This document shows, in pieces, positions 8,183 to 17,262 of a stretch of DNA of 64,000 nt (position 1 is the first letter of the stretch; each line of letters opens with the position of its first letter). This DNA comes from Stenotrophomonas_A sp035539015 (GTDB lineage: Bacteria > Pseudomonadota > Gammaproteobacteria > Xanthomonadales > Xanthomonadaceae). The position numbers were made by a program, and so were the translations under genes. A model generated the notes under the pieces. That model worked only from the letters and a program-made list of their open reading frames with translations. It ran no database searches and had not been told where the DNA came from. The stretch spans positions 1 through 64,000 of the forward strand of contig DATLJF010000063.1 of NCBI GenBank assembly GCA_035539015.1, in the 5' to 3' direction.

Positions 8183-9250
8183 ATGAAAGTCCTCGGCATT
8201 GAATCGTCCTGCGATGAGACCGGCGTAGCCGTGTACGACACCGCCCTTCCGGCGGCGCAGGCCCTGCGCGCCCACCATGTCTACAGCCAGATCGCCCTGC
8301 ACGCCGAATACGGCGGCGTGGTGCCCGAGCTGGCCAGCCGCGACCACGTGCGCAAGCTGCTGCCGCTGGTCCGCCAGACCCTGGCCGACGCCGGCCTGGC
8401 CCCCGGCGAACTGGACGGCGTCGCCTACACGGCCGGCCCCGGGCTGGTCGGCGCACTGCTGGTGGGCGCCGGCGTGGCGCGATCGCTGGCCTGGGCGCTG
8501 GAGGTGCCGGCCATTGGGGTTCACCACATGGAAGGTCATCTGCTGGCGCCGTTGATGGAGGACGACCCGCCCGAGCCGCCGTTCGTGGCGTTGCTGGTGT
8601 CCGGCGGGCATACCCAGTTGGTGTCGGTGGACCGGATCGGCAGCTACCGCCTGCTCGGCGAGACCCTCGACGACGCCGCCGGCGAAGCCTTCGACAAGAC
8701 CGCCAAGCTCATGGGCCTGCCCTACCCGGGCGGGCCGCAGCTGGCCAAGCTGGCCGAGCAGGGCACGCCGGGGCGCTTCCGCTTCGCCCGGCCAATGACC
8801 GACCGTCCCGGCCTGGACTTCAGCTTCTCCGGCCTCAAGACCCAGGTGCTGCTGGCCTGGCGCGACAGCGACCAGAGCGACGCCACCCGGGCCGATATCG
8901 CCCGCGGCTTCGAAGATGCGGTGGTCGACACCCTGGCGATCAAGTGCGAACGCGCGCTGGAGGCGGCCGGCTGCAACACCCTGGTGGTGGCCGGCGGCGT
9001 CGGCGCCAATCGCCGGCTGCGGGCCAAGCTGCAGGAGATGGCGGTGCGCCGCGGCGGCCGGGTGTGCTTCCCGCGGCCTGCGCTGTGCACCGACAACGGC
9101 GCGATGATTGCTTTCGCTGGCGCCTTGCGCCTGCAGGCCGGCCAGCACGACGATGCCGCCGTGCACGTCACCCCGCGCTGGGACATGGCCACCCTGGCGC
9201 CACTGCAGCCAGCCCTACAGAACGAAGGAGCAAGCCCGGTCCATGGATAA
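8183..9250 (+). CDS. tsaD: tRNA N6-adenosine threonylcarbamoyltransferase
   Basis: 355 residues, ASKHA/Kae1 fold. It transfers threonylcarbamoyl from TC-AMP to A37 of ANN-decoding tRNAs with TsaB, TsaE and TsaC. The opening [14 protein letters not shown] is diagnostic, and metal ligands H115 and H119 lie in HHMEGH. SGGHTQL and the late CTDNGAMIA metal-site motif are also present. The ATG at 8183 is preferred over the in-frame ATG at 8174 because it gives the family N-terminus. The stop overlaps the folB start by eight bases. Confidence 0.95.
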
Positions 9251-9596
9251 GGTGTTCATCGAAGGGCTCGAGATCGACGCGTTAATCGGCATCTACGACT
9301 GGGAGCGGCGCATTCGCCAGACCCTGCGCTTCGACCTGGAAATGGGCTTCGACAACCGTATCCCGGCTGCCAGCGACGACATCGCCGATACCCTCAACTA
9401 CAAGGCGGTAAGCAAGCGGCTGGTCGAATTCGTCGGCCAGTCCGACTTCGGCCTGGTCGAGACCCTGGCCGAACGCTGCGCGCAGATCGTGCTGGACGAG
9501 TTCGGGGTGCAATGGCTGCGGCTCAAGCTGAGCAAGCCGGGCGCAGTGCGCGGCGCGCGCGCGGTAGGGGTGATCATCGAGCGCGGCCAGGCCTGA
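9243..9596 (+). CDS. folB: Dihydroneopterin aldolase
   Basis: 117 residues, the usual FolB length. It cleaves 7,8-dihydroneopterin to 6-hydroxymethyl-dihydropterin and glycolaldehyde in folate synthesis. Family features are the N-terminus [20 protein letters not shown], the glutamate in LVETLAE and the ending KLSKPGAVRGARAVGVIIER. The ATG at 9243 overlaps the end of tsaD, pointing to translational coupling. Confidence 0.93.
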   Translation: MDKVFIEGLEIDALIGIYDWERRIRQTLRFDLEMGFDNRIPAASDDIADTLNYKAVSKRLVEFVGQSDFGLVETLAERCAQIVLDEFGVQWLRLKLSKPGAVRGARAVGVIIERGQA

Positions 9597-9709
9597 GCGG
9601 TCCCAGCGTCACGCCGCCCGCCCCGGCGCGGCGTTGCCTGGATTCCCTGGCGAATGGAGAATGCGTTTTTCACCCGGGGCGCCCGAGCCGAAGCTAGAAT
9701 GGGCAGCCA

Positions 9710-9723
9710 TGTAAACGTTTTCT
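9710..9723 (+). promoter_or_regulatory. LacI-family operator-like palindrome upstream of the GH3 gene
   Basis: TGTAAACGTTTTCT contains a central AAACGTTT and resembles the TGxAAxCGxTTxCA operators used by LacI/GalR sugar repressors. It lies 10 bases before the ATG and 9 bases after a possible -10 (TAGAAT, 9695-9700), a position suited to repression until a glucoside inducer appears. No LacI-type gene is in the window. Confidence 0.55.
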
Positions 9724-9733
9724 CAAGGACTCC

Positions 9734-11908
9734 ATGGCAGCCGACCGCATCTCCGACCTGATCGCCCGCATGACCCTCGAAGAGAAGGTCGGCCAATTGG
9801 GCGTCTTCGCCGACATGGTGCGGCCCTTCGCCCCGGACGTGAACCCGGAAGCCAACGTGCACAACGCCGGCGAAGTGCTGGCGCAGGTACGTGCCGGCCG
9901 TGTCGGCACGCTGTTCAACGGGGTGGGCGCCGAGCTCGGCCGGCAGATCCAGCAGGTGGCGGTGGAAGAAAGCCGCCTCGGTATCCCGGTGTTGCTGGCT
10001 GCCGATGTCATCCATGGCATGCGCACGGTGTTCCCGATCCCGCTGGGAGAAGCGGCCAGTTTCGAACCCGACCTGGCCGAACGCACCGCGCGCGTCACCG
10101 CCGTGGAAGCGACCGCCGCCGGCCTGCACTGGACCTTCGCTCCGGCCGTGGATATTGCCCGCGACCAGCGCTGGGGGCGCGGGGCCGAAGGCGCCGGTGA
10201 AGACGTGGTGCTGGGCTGTGCGTTTGCCGCCGCCCGGGTGCGCGGCTTCCAGGGCCCGGACCTTACCGCGGCCGATGCCCTGCTGGCCACGCCCAAGCAC
10301 TTCGCCGCCTACGGTGCGGTGGCCGCGGGCATGGAATACAACTACGTCGACATCTCGCCGCAGACCCTGCGCGACGTCCACCTGCCGCCGTTCCAGGCCG
10401 CGTTCGCGGCCGGCGCACTGAGCGTGATGTCCTCGTTCAACGACATCAACGGCGTGCCGGCCAGTGCCAACCACGCATTGTTGACCGAGATCCTGCGCGG
10501 CGAATGGAAGTTCCCCGGCGTGGTCATTTCCGATTACACCGCCGACATGGAACTGGTCGCCCACGGTTATGCCGCCGACGATCGCGACGCCACCCAGAAA
10601 GCGTTCCTCGCTGGGCTGGACCTGAGCATGCAGAGCGGCTTCTACGCCGAGCACCTGCCGGCGCTGGTGGAAAGCGGCGAGGTGCCGATGGCGGCGATCG
10701 ATGCGGCGACGCGACGCGTGCTCGAATTGAAGCAGGCGATCGGCCTGTTCGATAACCCTTACCGCTCGCTGGACCCGCAGCGTGAAGCCGACACTTCGCT
10801 GCTGGCGGCGCACGATGCGTTGTCGCGCGAGGCGGCGCGGCGCTCGATCGTGCTGCTGAAGAACGAAGGCGGCTTGCTGCCGCTGCGCAAGCAAGGACAG
10901 AAGATCGCGTTGATCGGCCCGTTCGCGCGCGACCGCGACAACATCGAAGGCTGCTGGACGCTGTTTGGCGACAAGTCGCGCTACGTGGCGCTGGCCGACG
11001 GACTGGGCGACGCGCTCGCCGAGCCGGCGCAGCTGCAAGTCGTCGATGGTTGCGCGTTGGAAGGGCCATTGGACGGCGGCGTCGAGGCGGCCGTAGCCGC
11101 GGCGCGCGACGCCGACGTCGTCGTGTTGGCGCTGGGCGAACCGCAGCGCTACAGCGGCGAGGCGCAGTCGCGTACCGAGATCATCCTGCCGGCCGCACAG
11201 CAGGCATTGGCCGAAGCCGTGGCCGCCACCGGAACACCGGTGGTGGTGTTGCTGCGCAATGGCCGCGCGCTGGTGCTGGAAGGCGCCGTGCGCGACGCGC
11301 AGGCGATCCTGGTGACGTGGTTCCTGGGCACCCAGACCGGTACCGCGGTGGCCGACGTGCTGTTCGGCGACTACAGCCCCTCGGCGCGCCTGCCGGTGAG
11401 CTTCCCGCAGGCCAATGGCCAGCAACCGTACTTCTACAATCATCCGCGTACCGGCCGTCCGGAATTGCCGACCATGTCGGAATTCAAGGCGCGCTGGCGC
11501 GAGATCCCGAACGAGCCGCTGTATCCGTTCGGTCATGGCCTGGCCTACACCACCTTCGAGTACGGCGTGCCGCACCTGGACAGCGCCGCGCTGGGTTGGC
11601 ACGACACTCTCACGATCACCACCACCGTGCGCAACGTCGGCGAGGTGGCGGGCGAAGAAGTAGTGCAGCTGTATGTGCATGACCGGGTCGCCAGCCGTGT
11701 GCGGCCGGTGCGCGAATTGAAGGCGTTCCGCAAGATCGCGCTGGCGCCAGGCGAAAGCGCCGAGGTCGTGTTCACCCTCGACCGCCACGCGTTGGCCTTC
11801 ACCAACCCGCGTGGCGAATTCGGCGCCGAGCCAGGGTTGTTCGACCTGTGGGTGTGCGCAAATGCACGCGCGGGGGAGGCGGTGCAGTTCGAGTTGTTGG
11901 GGGGTTGA
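9734..11908 (+). CDS. bglX: Glycoside hydrolase family 3 beta-glucosidase (BglX-like)
   Basis: 724 residues. The N-terminal GH3 TIM-barrel has the nucleophile D267 in VVISDYTADM and the substrate-binding TPKHFAAYG segment. An alpha/beta domain follows, and a fibronectin-III-like domain covers about the last 110 residues. It likely removes terminal glucose or xylose from beta-linked oligosaccharides. Unlike periplasmic BglX, no signal peptide is visible (MAADRISDLIARMTLEEKVG), so it may be cytoplasmic unless an upstream start is used. A LacI-type operator precedes it. It is followed by a REP-type repeat. Confidence 0.88.
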   Translation: MAADRISDLIARMTLEEKVGQLGVFADMVRPFAPDVNPEANVHNAGEVLAQVRAGRVGTLFNGVGAELGRQIQQVAVEESRLGIPVLLAADVIHGMRTVFPIPLGEAASFEPDLAERTARVTAVEATAAGLHWTFAPAVDIARDQRWGRGAEGAGEDVVLGCAFAAARVRGFQGPDLTAADALLATPKHFAAYGAVAAGMEYNYVDISPQTLRDVHLPPFQAAFAAGALSVMSSFNDINGVPASANHALLTEILRGEWKFPGVVISDYTADMELVAHGYAADDRDATQKAFLAGLDLSMQSGFYAEHLPALVESGEVPMAAIDAATRRVLELKQAIGLFDNPYRSLDPQREADTSLLAAHDALSREAARRSIVLLKNEGGLLPLRKQGQKIALIGPFARDRDNIEGCWTLFGDKSRYVALADGLGDALAEPAQLQVVDGCALEGPLDGGVEAAVAAARDADVVVLALGEPQRYSGEAQSRTEIILPAAQQALAEAVAATGTPVVVLLRNGRALVLEGAVRDAQAILVTWFLGTQTGTAVADVLFGDYSPSARLPVSFPQANGQQPYFYNHPRTGRPELPTMSEFKARWREIPNEPLYPFGHGLAYTTFEYGVPHLDSAALGWHDTLTITTTVRNVGEVAGEEVVQLYVHDRVASRVRPVRELKAFRKIALAPGESAEVVFTLDRHALAFTNPRGEFGAEPGLFDLWVCANARAGEAVQFELLGG

Positions 11909-11918
11909 GGCTTGAGCC

Positions 11919-11990
11919 GATGGCCCGAGGCCACCCAGCCATTTGCGCGGTGCCGGCCGTAGAGGTTGTAGGAGGGGCTTCAGCCCCGAC
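11919..11990. repeat. REP-type repeat unit, copy 1
   Basis: A 20-base block GATGGCCCGAGGCCACCCAG (11919-11938) is followed 29 bases later by a REP-like hairpin GTAGGAGGGGCTTCAGCCCC (11968-11987) ending in GAC. The same two blocks occur in the same order and nearly the same spacing at 32408-32482. Further on, GCCCGCCCCTACA (12014-12026) partly complements the REP, giving a larger inverted structure between the convergent bglX and YCII genes. Confidence 0.8.
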
Positions 11991-12020
11991 GAGCGGAGTG
12001 GCGATCTGAAAAGCCCGCCC

Positions 12021-12332
12021 CTACACCGAGCTCGCCCTCACCGGCGTCGCCGCCTGCTTGCCCACCACCGTGGTCCACGCTCGCACCTTCCACTCGCGCA
12101 CCAGGCCATTGAGCACATAGGGGTCCTGGCGCGCGAAATCTTCCGCTACGCCCGCGTCCTCGCCCTGGAACAGCAGCACCGCGCCATCGATGGGATCGCT
12201 CAGCGCGCCGCCCAGCAGTAGCTCGCCACGCCCGGCGGCCGCCCATGCCAGCTGCAGATGCTGGTCGCGAAATTCCCCGCGCCGTTGCAGGTAGTCCGGT
12301 GCGGTGTCGTAGAACAGCAGGAAGTGCGCCAT
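12021..12332 (-). CDS. YciI family protein
   Basis: 103 residues; a complete YCII (dimeric alpha/beta) domain. Evidence is the start MAHFLLFYDTAPDYLQRR, the central GGALSDPIDGAVLLFQGE, and the family aspartate and aromatic positions in DFARQDPYVLNGLV. YciI proteins may catalyse small hydrolytic or isomerising steps, but the reaction is unproven. The ATG at 12332 is chosen because upstream sequence in the same frame is basic and not family-like. It starts 34 bases after the sugar dehydrogenase stop on the same strand, probably in one transcript. Confidence 0.82.
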   Translation of the reverse strand: MAHFLLFYDTAPDYLQRRGEFRDQHLQLAWAAAGRGELLLGGALSDPIDGAVLLFQGEDAGVAEDFARQDPYVLNGLVREWKVRAWTTVVGKQAATPVRASSV

Positions 12333-12366
12333 CGCTGGCAGGCTCTCGGGAATGTAGGCGCCGAGC

Positions 12367-13524
12367 TTAGCCGCGCGGCGATAAGCGCAACAAGCGCCCG
12401 GCGCCGGCTTCCTTGCCGTCTTCGAGCAGCCACACCGCGCCATCGGGCCCTTGCTCTACTTCGCGGATCCGCTGGCCCATGTCATAACGCTCGACCTCCC
12501 GCGCTTGCTCGCCGTCGAAGGCCACGCGGACCAGCGACTGCGAAGACAATCCGCCGATCAGGCCGTTGCCGCGCCACTTCGGGAACTGGTTGCCGCTATA
12601 CAGAATGAAGCCGGCCGGTGAAATGACCGGGGTCCAGCTGACCTTCGGTGCGGCGAATTCAGGGCGCGTGTCGTGGTCCGGGATGGGCTTGCCGTCATAG
12701 TGGTCGCCATTGGAGACGATGGGGTAGCCGTAATTGGCGCCCCGTTTGATCAGGTTGAGCTCGTCGCCGCCTTTCGGCCCCATTTCGTGTTCCCACAACC
12801 GGCCCTGCGCGTCGAAGGCGATGCCCAGGGCATTGCGATGCCCCAGCGACCACACCTGCGCGGCCACGCCGCCCTGGGCGGCGAAGGGATTGTCCGGCGG
12901 CACGCTGCCGTCGTCGTTGAGGCGCACGATCTTGCCGAGGTTGCTCGACATGTCCTGCGCGGGATCGAACTTCTGGCGCTCGCTCGACGTGATCCACAGC
13001 TTGCCGTCGGGACCGAAGGCAAGCCGGTGACCGTAATGGCCGCGGCCGCTGACCTTGGGCACCTGGCGCCAGATCACGGCGACATCCGACAACGCGCCAC
13101 CGCCCTTGGCATCCAGCGCAAGGCGTGCACGTGCGACTGCGGCACCGCGGGTATCACCCTCACCGGCTTCGGCGTAGCTGAGGTAAACCCAGCCGTTGCG
13201 GGCAAAATCCGGATGCGGCAGCACATCGCCGAAGCCACCCTGGCCGCCGTAATCGACCTTCGGCACGCCGCTGATCTCCCCGCTGCGGCCGCTGCGGGTA
13301 TCCAGACGCTTGAGGCTGCCGCGACGCTCGCTGACCAGCAGCGTGCCATCGGGGAGGAAGGCCATCGCCCAGGGCTCGTCGAAGCGTGCGACCTCGGTCG
13401 CGGCGAACGGCCACTGGGCGCGCGCTAGTGCCGCCGGCGCGTCGGCGGCGATGGCGCTGGCGGCCAAAGGCAGGCCCAGTGTCAGCACCAGGAGCAGGCG
13501 GGGAATCGAACGATACGAGGACAT
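12367..13524 (-). CDS. PQQ-dependent soluble aldose sugar dehydrogenase (Asd/YliI type)
   Basis: 385 residues. A signal peptide (about residues 1-27, ending ASAIAA) precedes a six-bladed beta-propeller of the GSDH family. Landmarks are RFDEPWAMAFLPDGTLLVSE, SGRGHYGHRLAFGPDGKLW (with the likely catalytic histidine), GHRNALGIAF and EMGPKGGDELN. It likely oxidises aldoses to lactones in the periplasm with PQQ as cofactor. No PQQ synthesis genes are in the window. The ATG at 13524 immediately precedes a good signal peptide, so the longer open frame is rejected. The YciI gene follows. Confidence 0.85.
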   Translation of the reverse strand: MSSYRSIPRLLLVLTLGLPLAASAIAADAPAALARAQWPFAATEVARFDEPWAMAFLPDGTLLVSERRGSLKRLDTRSGRSGEISGVPKVDYGGQGGFGDVLPHPDFARNGWVYLSYAEAGEGDTRGAAVARARLALDAKGGGALSDVAVIWRQVPKVSGRGHYGHRLAFGPDGKLWITSSERQKFDPAQDMSSNLGKIVRLNDDGSVPPDNPFAAQGGVAAQVWSLGHRNALGIAFDAQGRLWEHEMGPKGGDELNLIKRGANYGYPIVSNGDHYDGKPIPDHDTRPEFAAPKVSWTPVISPAGFILYSGNQFPKWRGNGLIGGLSSQSLVRVAFDGEQAREVERYDMGQRIREVEQGPDGAVWLLEDGKEAGAGRLLRLSPRG

Positions 13525-13583
13525 GCAGGAACTCCGCGATACGTTGGCCGGCACCTTAGCGCGAACGCCGCCGGGCGGCGACC

Positions 13584-13901
13584 TCAGCCGGTCTGGCGGC
13601 CCCAGTGCTCGGCGTGCTCCCAGGCGCGACGCACCGCGTGCCTGGCCTTGCTCCAGGCCAGGCTCTGGCTGCCCTTGCCGGCTTCCCAGCGATCGCGCAG
13701 CTCGGCCTCGACCTGTTCGTAGGCCTGTTCGACGTTGCGCACGCGCGCTTCGTGGCCGGCCAGGTACGCCGGCTCGTAATCTTCGTAATGCTCGCCTTCG
13801 GCGTAATAGGGTTCTTGGGGGAAGCGCTCGCGCCAATAGCGCGACACGTCATCGCGCTCGTTTTCGGGAGTGCGGCCGGGGATCTGGTAAGTGACGTTCA
13901 T
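13584..13901 (-). CDS. Small acidic helical protein of unknown function (stress-type)
   Basis: 105 residues, soluble and highly charged. The N-terminal half carries a WRERFPQEPYYAEGEHYEDYEPAY pattern (an aromatic-rich DYxPAYxxG module). The C-terminal half is a predicted helix (WSKARHAVRRAWEHAEHW). I recall similar short proteins with a DYxPAYxxG segment in many proteobacteria, without a named function. The start gives the ordered MNVTYQIPGRTP. It is divergent from the membrane protein at 14040. Confidence 0.6.
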   Translation of the reverse strand: MNVTYQIPGRTPENERDDVSRYWRERFPQEPYYAEGEHYEDYEPAYLAGHEARVRNVEQAYEQVEAELRDRWEAGKGSQSLAWSKARHAVRRAWEHAEHWGRQTG

Positions 13902-14039
13902 GGAGAATCTCCTTGCGGGAGTCCTCACCGTAGGTCTCCCGTCGTTAAGCGCCCTGGCAGGGCGGGTGAGGGCGCCATTAACGACGGCCACACTTGCAGG
14001 TACGATCCGCGCAGGGCACTCGACCCAAGGGGGATCCAC

Positions 14040-14546
14040 ATGGCCGTATCGACGCTTTCGCCGCTCATGCCTTATCTCACCGCAGCCGGCATGGGCTTGC
14101 TGTACTACCGCCGCATGCGCCGGTACTTCGGCCGCCAACCCTGGCAGCCCAAACGCACGATTGCCCGCGTGGTGATCCTCGCCGTGGTCTCGGTGATGCT
14201 GCTGTGGTTGTCGGTGGTACTGCCGCATGTTGCGCTCGGCATGGCCGGCGGCGCGGTGGCCGGCGTGGTCATCGGCCTGGTGGCGTTGCGCCACACCCAC
14301 ATCGAGATCCATGAGGGCGTGGCCAGCTATACGCCGAACCCGTGGATCGGCGGTGGGCTGGCATTGTTGTTGGTGGCACGCCTGGCCTGGCGCTGGAGCG
14401 CAGGGGCCTTCTCTTCTGGCATGGGCCAGTCTGCACAGCAGGCCAGCCCATTGACCCTGGCCATTGCAGCGGCGCTGGTGATGTATTCGCTGACCCAGGG
14501 CGTGGGCCTGATCTTGCGGATGCGCGCGCTGCACGCGGCACCTTGA
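14040..14546 (+). CDS. DUF1453/CcdC-like four-span membrane protein
   Basis: 168 residues with four to five hydrophobic segments. MPYLTAAGMGLLYYRRMRRYFG, the H-THIEI strand after the third span and SYTPNPWIGGGLALLLVARL fit DUF1453/CcdC-like membrane proteins. The function is unknown. The ATG at 14040 is preceded by AGGGGGAT, a weak ribosome site. It converges with the glycine-zipper protein at 14557. Confidence 0.6.
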   Translation: MAVSTLSPLMPYLTAAGMGLLYYRRMRRYFGRQPWQPKRTIARVVILAVVSVMLLWLSVVLPHVALGMAGGAVAGVVIGLVALRHTHIEIHEGVASYTPNPWIGGGLALLLVARLAWRWSAGAFSSGMGQSAQQASPLTLAIAAALVMYSLTQGVGLILRMRALHAAP

Positions 14547-14556
14547 TGGCGCAATG

Positions 14557-15054
14557 TCAGGTGCTGGCGCTCGCCGCCTCGTAGGGCAATGGCGTCGCGC
14601 CGCTGGCGCGGATCGCCGCATCGGCGGTGTCCAGTTCGGGTGCTTCGGCATCGACCACCAGCAGGATGCGTCCGCCCTCGATTTCATCCTCGAAGCGCCG
14701 CCGTACCGGGTCCGGCACGGTGGCGCCCACCAGGGCCGACGACCACGAGCCCACCAACGCACCGGCGATCGCCATCACGCCCACCCCGGCCAAGGTGATC
14801 CCCAGTGGCGGAATGGCCACGGCCACCAACCCGGCCAGCACGCCGGCGGCGCCACCGCCGGCCGCACCGCGTGCCACGGCGGGCAGGAAGTCGGTCTTGG
14901 CCTCCTTGCGCTCATCGGGAATGGCTTCGAGCTCGATGTCCGAGCGCGCAATCAGGGCCAGGCAGTCATTGCCGACACCTGCGCTGCGCGCCGCCTGCAA
15001 GGCGTGCTGCGCGCTGGACACATCTGGGGTGCTGTAGACGCGACGGGTCTTCAT
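14557..15054 (-). CDS. Glycine-zipper membrane protein of unknown function
   Basis: 165 residues. An N-terminal soluble part begins MKTRRVYSTPDVSSAQHALQ, resembling the nucleotide-like fold of stress proteins that sense neighbouring membrane domains. Two long Gly/Ala-rich segments follow (about residues 60-115: ARGAAGGGAAGVLAGLV and GVGVMAIAGALVGSWSSAL) and then an alpha/beta tail. Glycine-zipper repeats suggest membrane association or oligomerisation. A stress-related role is a guess from this architecture. Confidence 0.55.
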   Translation of the reverse strand: MKTRRVYSTPDVSSAQHALQAARSAGVGNDCLALIARSDIELEAIPDERKEAKTDFLPAVARGAAGGGAAGVLAGLVAVAIPPLGITLAGVGVMAIAGALVGSWSSALVGATVPDPVRRRFEDEIEGGRILLVVDAEAPELDTADAAIRASGATPLPYEAASAST

Positions 15055-15158
15055 CCGGGCTCCTGTGCCGGCCGCGCGGTGCGGCCGATGCTGCGGCACA
15101 GGGTCGGCAGGGCCGGGTTATGCGCCGGTGAGCGGCACGCGAACCTGGCGAGAAGCAG

Positions 15159-16460
15159 CTACAGCGTCTTGCGCGGGAACAAATAGATGCCCGCGCCCAC
15201 CAGCAGCGCCACGCCAGTAGCCGCCAGGTTCTGCCAGCTCGCACTGGCGAGCAGGGCCAGCGACAGCGCAAGCGCCGCCAGCGGAATCAGCGGCCCGCCC
15301 GGCAAGCGCAACACGTCGCGCCGCTCGCGATAACGCCGCGCCAGCACCAGTACCGCCGCTGCGGTTCCGATATAGGCAAGCAACCGCGTGACCATCGACA
15401 GCAGTGCCAACTGCACGAACGAGCCCGACAACGCCAGCGCCAGCGAGATCACGCCCTGGGTCAGTACCGCCGCTGCCGGCGTGTGGAAGCGCGGATGCAC
15501 CTGCGCCAGGAACCTCGGGCCGTAACCATCGCGCGCCAGTGCATAGAGGAAGCGCGGCCCCAGCATCACCGTATTGCTGGTGGTGCCGAGGATGGAGATC
15601 GTCGCGCCGACGGTGAGGATCAGCGCCAGGATCTCGCCGCCGAAACGGCTGGCGGCATCGGCCAGCGGCGCCTGCGAGGTTGCGATGCCCGGCAGGTTGC
15701 CCTGCGCGACCAATTGCACCAGTGCGTAGATCAAGGTGACGGTGATGATCATCGTCACCAGCGCGAAGGGCAGGTCGCGGCGCGGGTTGTGGTATTCGCT
15801 CGCTGCCGCCGGAATGTTCTCGAAACCGGCGTAGGCGAACAACAACAGCAACGCGGCCTGGCCAAGGTTGCCGACATTGCCCAGGTCCGGCGCCTGGCCC
15901 GAGAACGCCCAGGACCAATCGATGTAGAACACGCCGATACCGATGAACAACAGCAGCGGCACCAGTTTCCCGATCGCCAGGGCGACGCCGGTGCGTGCGG
16001 CCGAACGCACGCCGATGACGTTGATCGCAGTCAGCAGGCCGAGCGAGCCGGCCACCACGCAGATGCGCGCCACGCCCTGCGTACCCGCCGCCGGCCAGAA
16101 GCGTGCAACGGCATCGGCCAGGCCATTGCTCAACGCTGCGGCCGAGCTGATGCGGGTCAGCCAGATCATCCAGCCAATTTCGAAACCGATGAACGGGCCG
16201 AAGGCTTCGCGCGCATAGAGGTAACTGCCGCCCGGTTGATCGAAGCAGCTGGCTGCCTGCGCGTAGCAGGCCACCAGCAAGGCCACTACCAGACCGGCCA
16301 GCACGACCGCCCACAGGCTCATCGGGCCGAGCAGGGCGGCGGTGGCGGCCGGCAACAGATAGATGCCGCTGCCGATGACATCGTTGATCGACAGCCCCAC
16401 CAGCTGCCAGCGGCCTACCGCACGGACCAGGTGCGGCTTATTGCCCGCGGGTGCGCTCAT
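15159..16460 (-). CDS. APC superfamily amino acid/peptide-product permease
   Basis: 433 residues with about twelve membrane spans. The first span carries GLSINDVIGSGIYLLPAA, the APC substrate-site glycine motif, and YAGFENIPAAASEYHNPRRDLP is the conserved span-6 to loop region. It probably imports an amino acid released from murein peptides (such as L-Ala, Glu or D-Ala), inferred from being the last gene of the peptidoglycan-peptide operon. Its ATG overlaps the L,D-transpeptidase stop by four bases (ATGA). Confidence 0.85.
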   Translation of the reverse strand: MSAPAGNKPHLVRAVGRWQLVGLSINDVIGSGIYLLPAATAALLGPMSLWAVVLAGLVVALLVACYAQAASCFDQPGGSYLYAREAFGPFIGFEIGWMIWLTRISSAAALSNGLADAVARFWPAAGTQGVARICVVAGSLGLLTAINVIGVRSAARTGVALAIGKLVPLLLFIGIGVFYIDWSWAFSGQAPDLGNVGNLGQAALLLLFAYAGFENIPAAASEYHNPRRDLPFALVTMIITVTLIYALVQLVAQGNLPGIATSQAPLADAASRFGGEILALILTVGATISILGTTSNTVMLGPRFLYALARDGYGPRFLAQVHPRFHTPAAAVLTQGVISLALALSGSFVQLALLSMVTRLLAYIGTAAAVLVLARRYRERRDVLRLPGGPLIPLAALALSLALLASASWQNLAATGVALLVGAGIYLFPRKTL

Positions 16461-17245
16461 GGCGCGTCCCCGCCGGCCGGCAACTGCCAGGATTGCTGCA
16501 GGCGCCGGTACTCGGCTGCCGGGAGCAGCACGAACTTGGGCTGGCGTGCTGGCTGCAGCCAGGCCAGTAGCCGCTGCATATTGGCCGGGTCCATCGCGGT
16601 GCAACCGGCAGTGGTCTCGCCCGGCGTGCGCCACAGGTGGCCGAAGATGCAGCTGCCGCGCCCGGGCACTGCGGCTGCGTTGTGTTCGATCACGAAGCCT
16701 GCGCGGTATCGGGGGTCGCCGTCGTGGTGCAGGTCCAGGCGCATCGCTTCGCTGGAGCCTTGCACCGCGGCCTGGCCCACGTTGGCGGCGGACACGATCT
16801 GGTTGTAGAGCGGCGAAGTGGGTACGTCCATGCACCAGTCGTCGGCCTGCATCTGCCGGTAGGGCATCTTGCTGTCGATCCGCGCCGTATAGCCGAAAGC
16901 GGTGCCCAGGCCGAACACGCCGGCCGGGCTGCGGCCATCGCCTTCCTGCTTGCGCGGTTCGTCTGCGCCCGGCGGTTGCAGGCCATCGCCCCAGGCACTG
17001 CCGTTGCGGCCGATGGCCACTGCCCAGCCCGGCCCCGTGGCGTGCCATTGGCCACGCGCGTCGCGTTCGTAGGTGCGCAACTGGCCCTGGTTGGCCTGCC
17101 AATCGGCGGTGGTCACCACGACCAGCTGCGAAGCGCCGTGCAGGGGATCAACGGGCGCTGCCCCGGCGTGCGCCATGAAGGAAGCAGCGCAGGCCAGGAC
17201 AGGCAACAGCAGGCGGGACAAGGCGGGCATGGATCGATCCGGCAA
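16457..17245 (-). CDS. Periplasmic L,D-transpeptidase (YkuD) fold protein
   Basis: 262 residues. The signal peptide ends near residue 28 (MAHAGA). The C-terminal half holds the YkuD signature: FVIEHN, then GSCIFGHLW and TAGCTAMD with the catalytic cysteine. YkuD enzymes make or cut mDAP-containing peptide bonds, and some act as carboxypeptidases. Within a murein-peptide operon, trimming tetrapeptides or coupling them to D-amino acids is plausible but not shown. An internal ATG five codons downstream (MPALSRLL) is an equally good start. It follows the RpiR gene by 17 bases. Confidence 0.8.
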   Translation of the reverse strand: MPDRSMPALSRLLLPVLACAASFMAHAGAAPVDPLHGASQLVVVTTADWQANQGQLRTYERDARGQWHATGPGWAVAIGRNGSAWGDGLQPPGADEPRKQEGDGRSPAGVFGLGTAFGYTARIDSKMPYRQMQADDWCMDVPTSPLYNQIVSAANVGQAAVQGSSEAMRLDLHHDGDPRYRAGFVIEHNAAAVPGRGSCIFGHLWRTPGETTAGCTAMDPANMQRLLAWLQPARQPKFVLLPAAEYRRLQQSWQLPAGGDAP

Positions 17246-17262
17246 GGGCTATGGCGAAAGGG

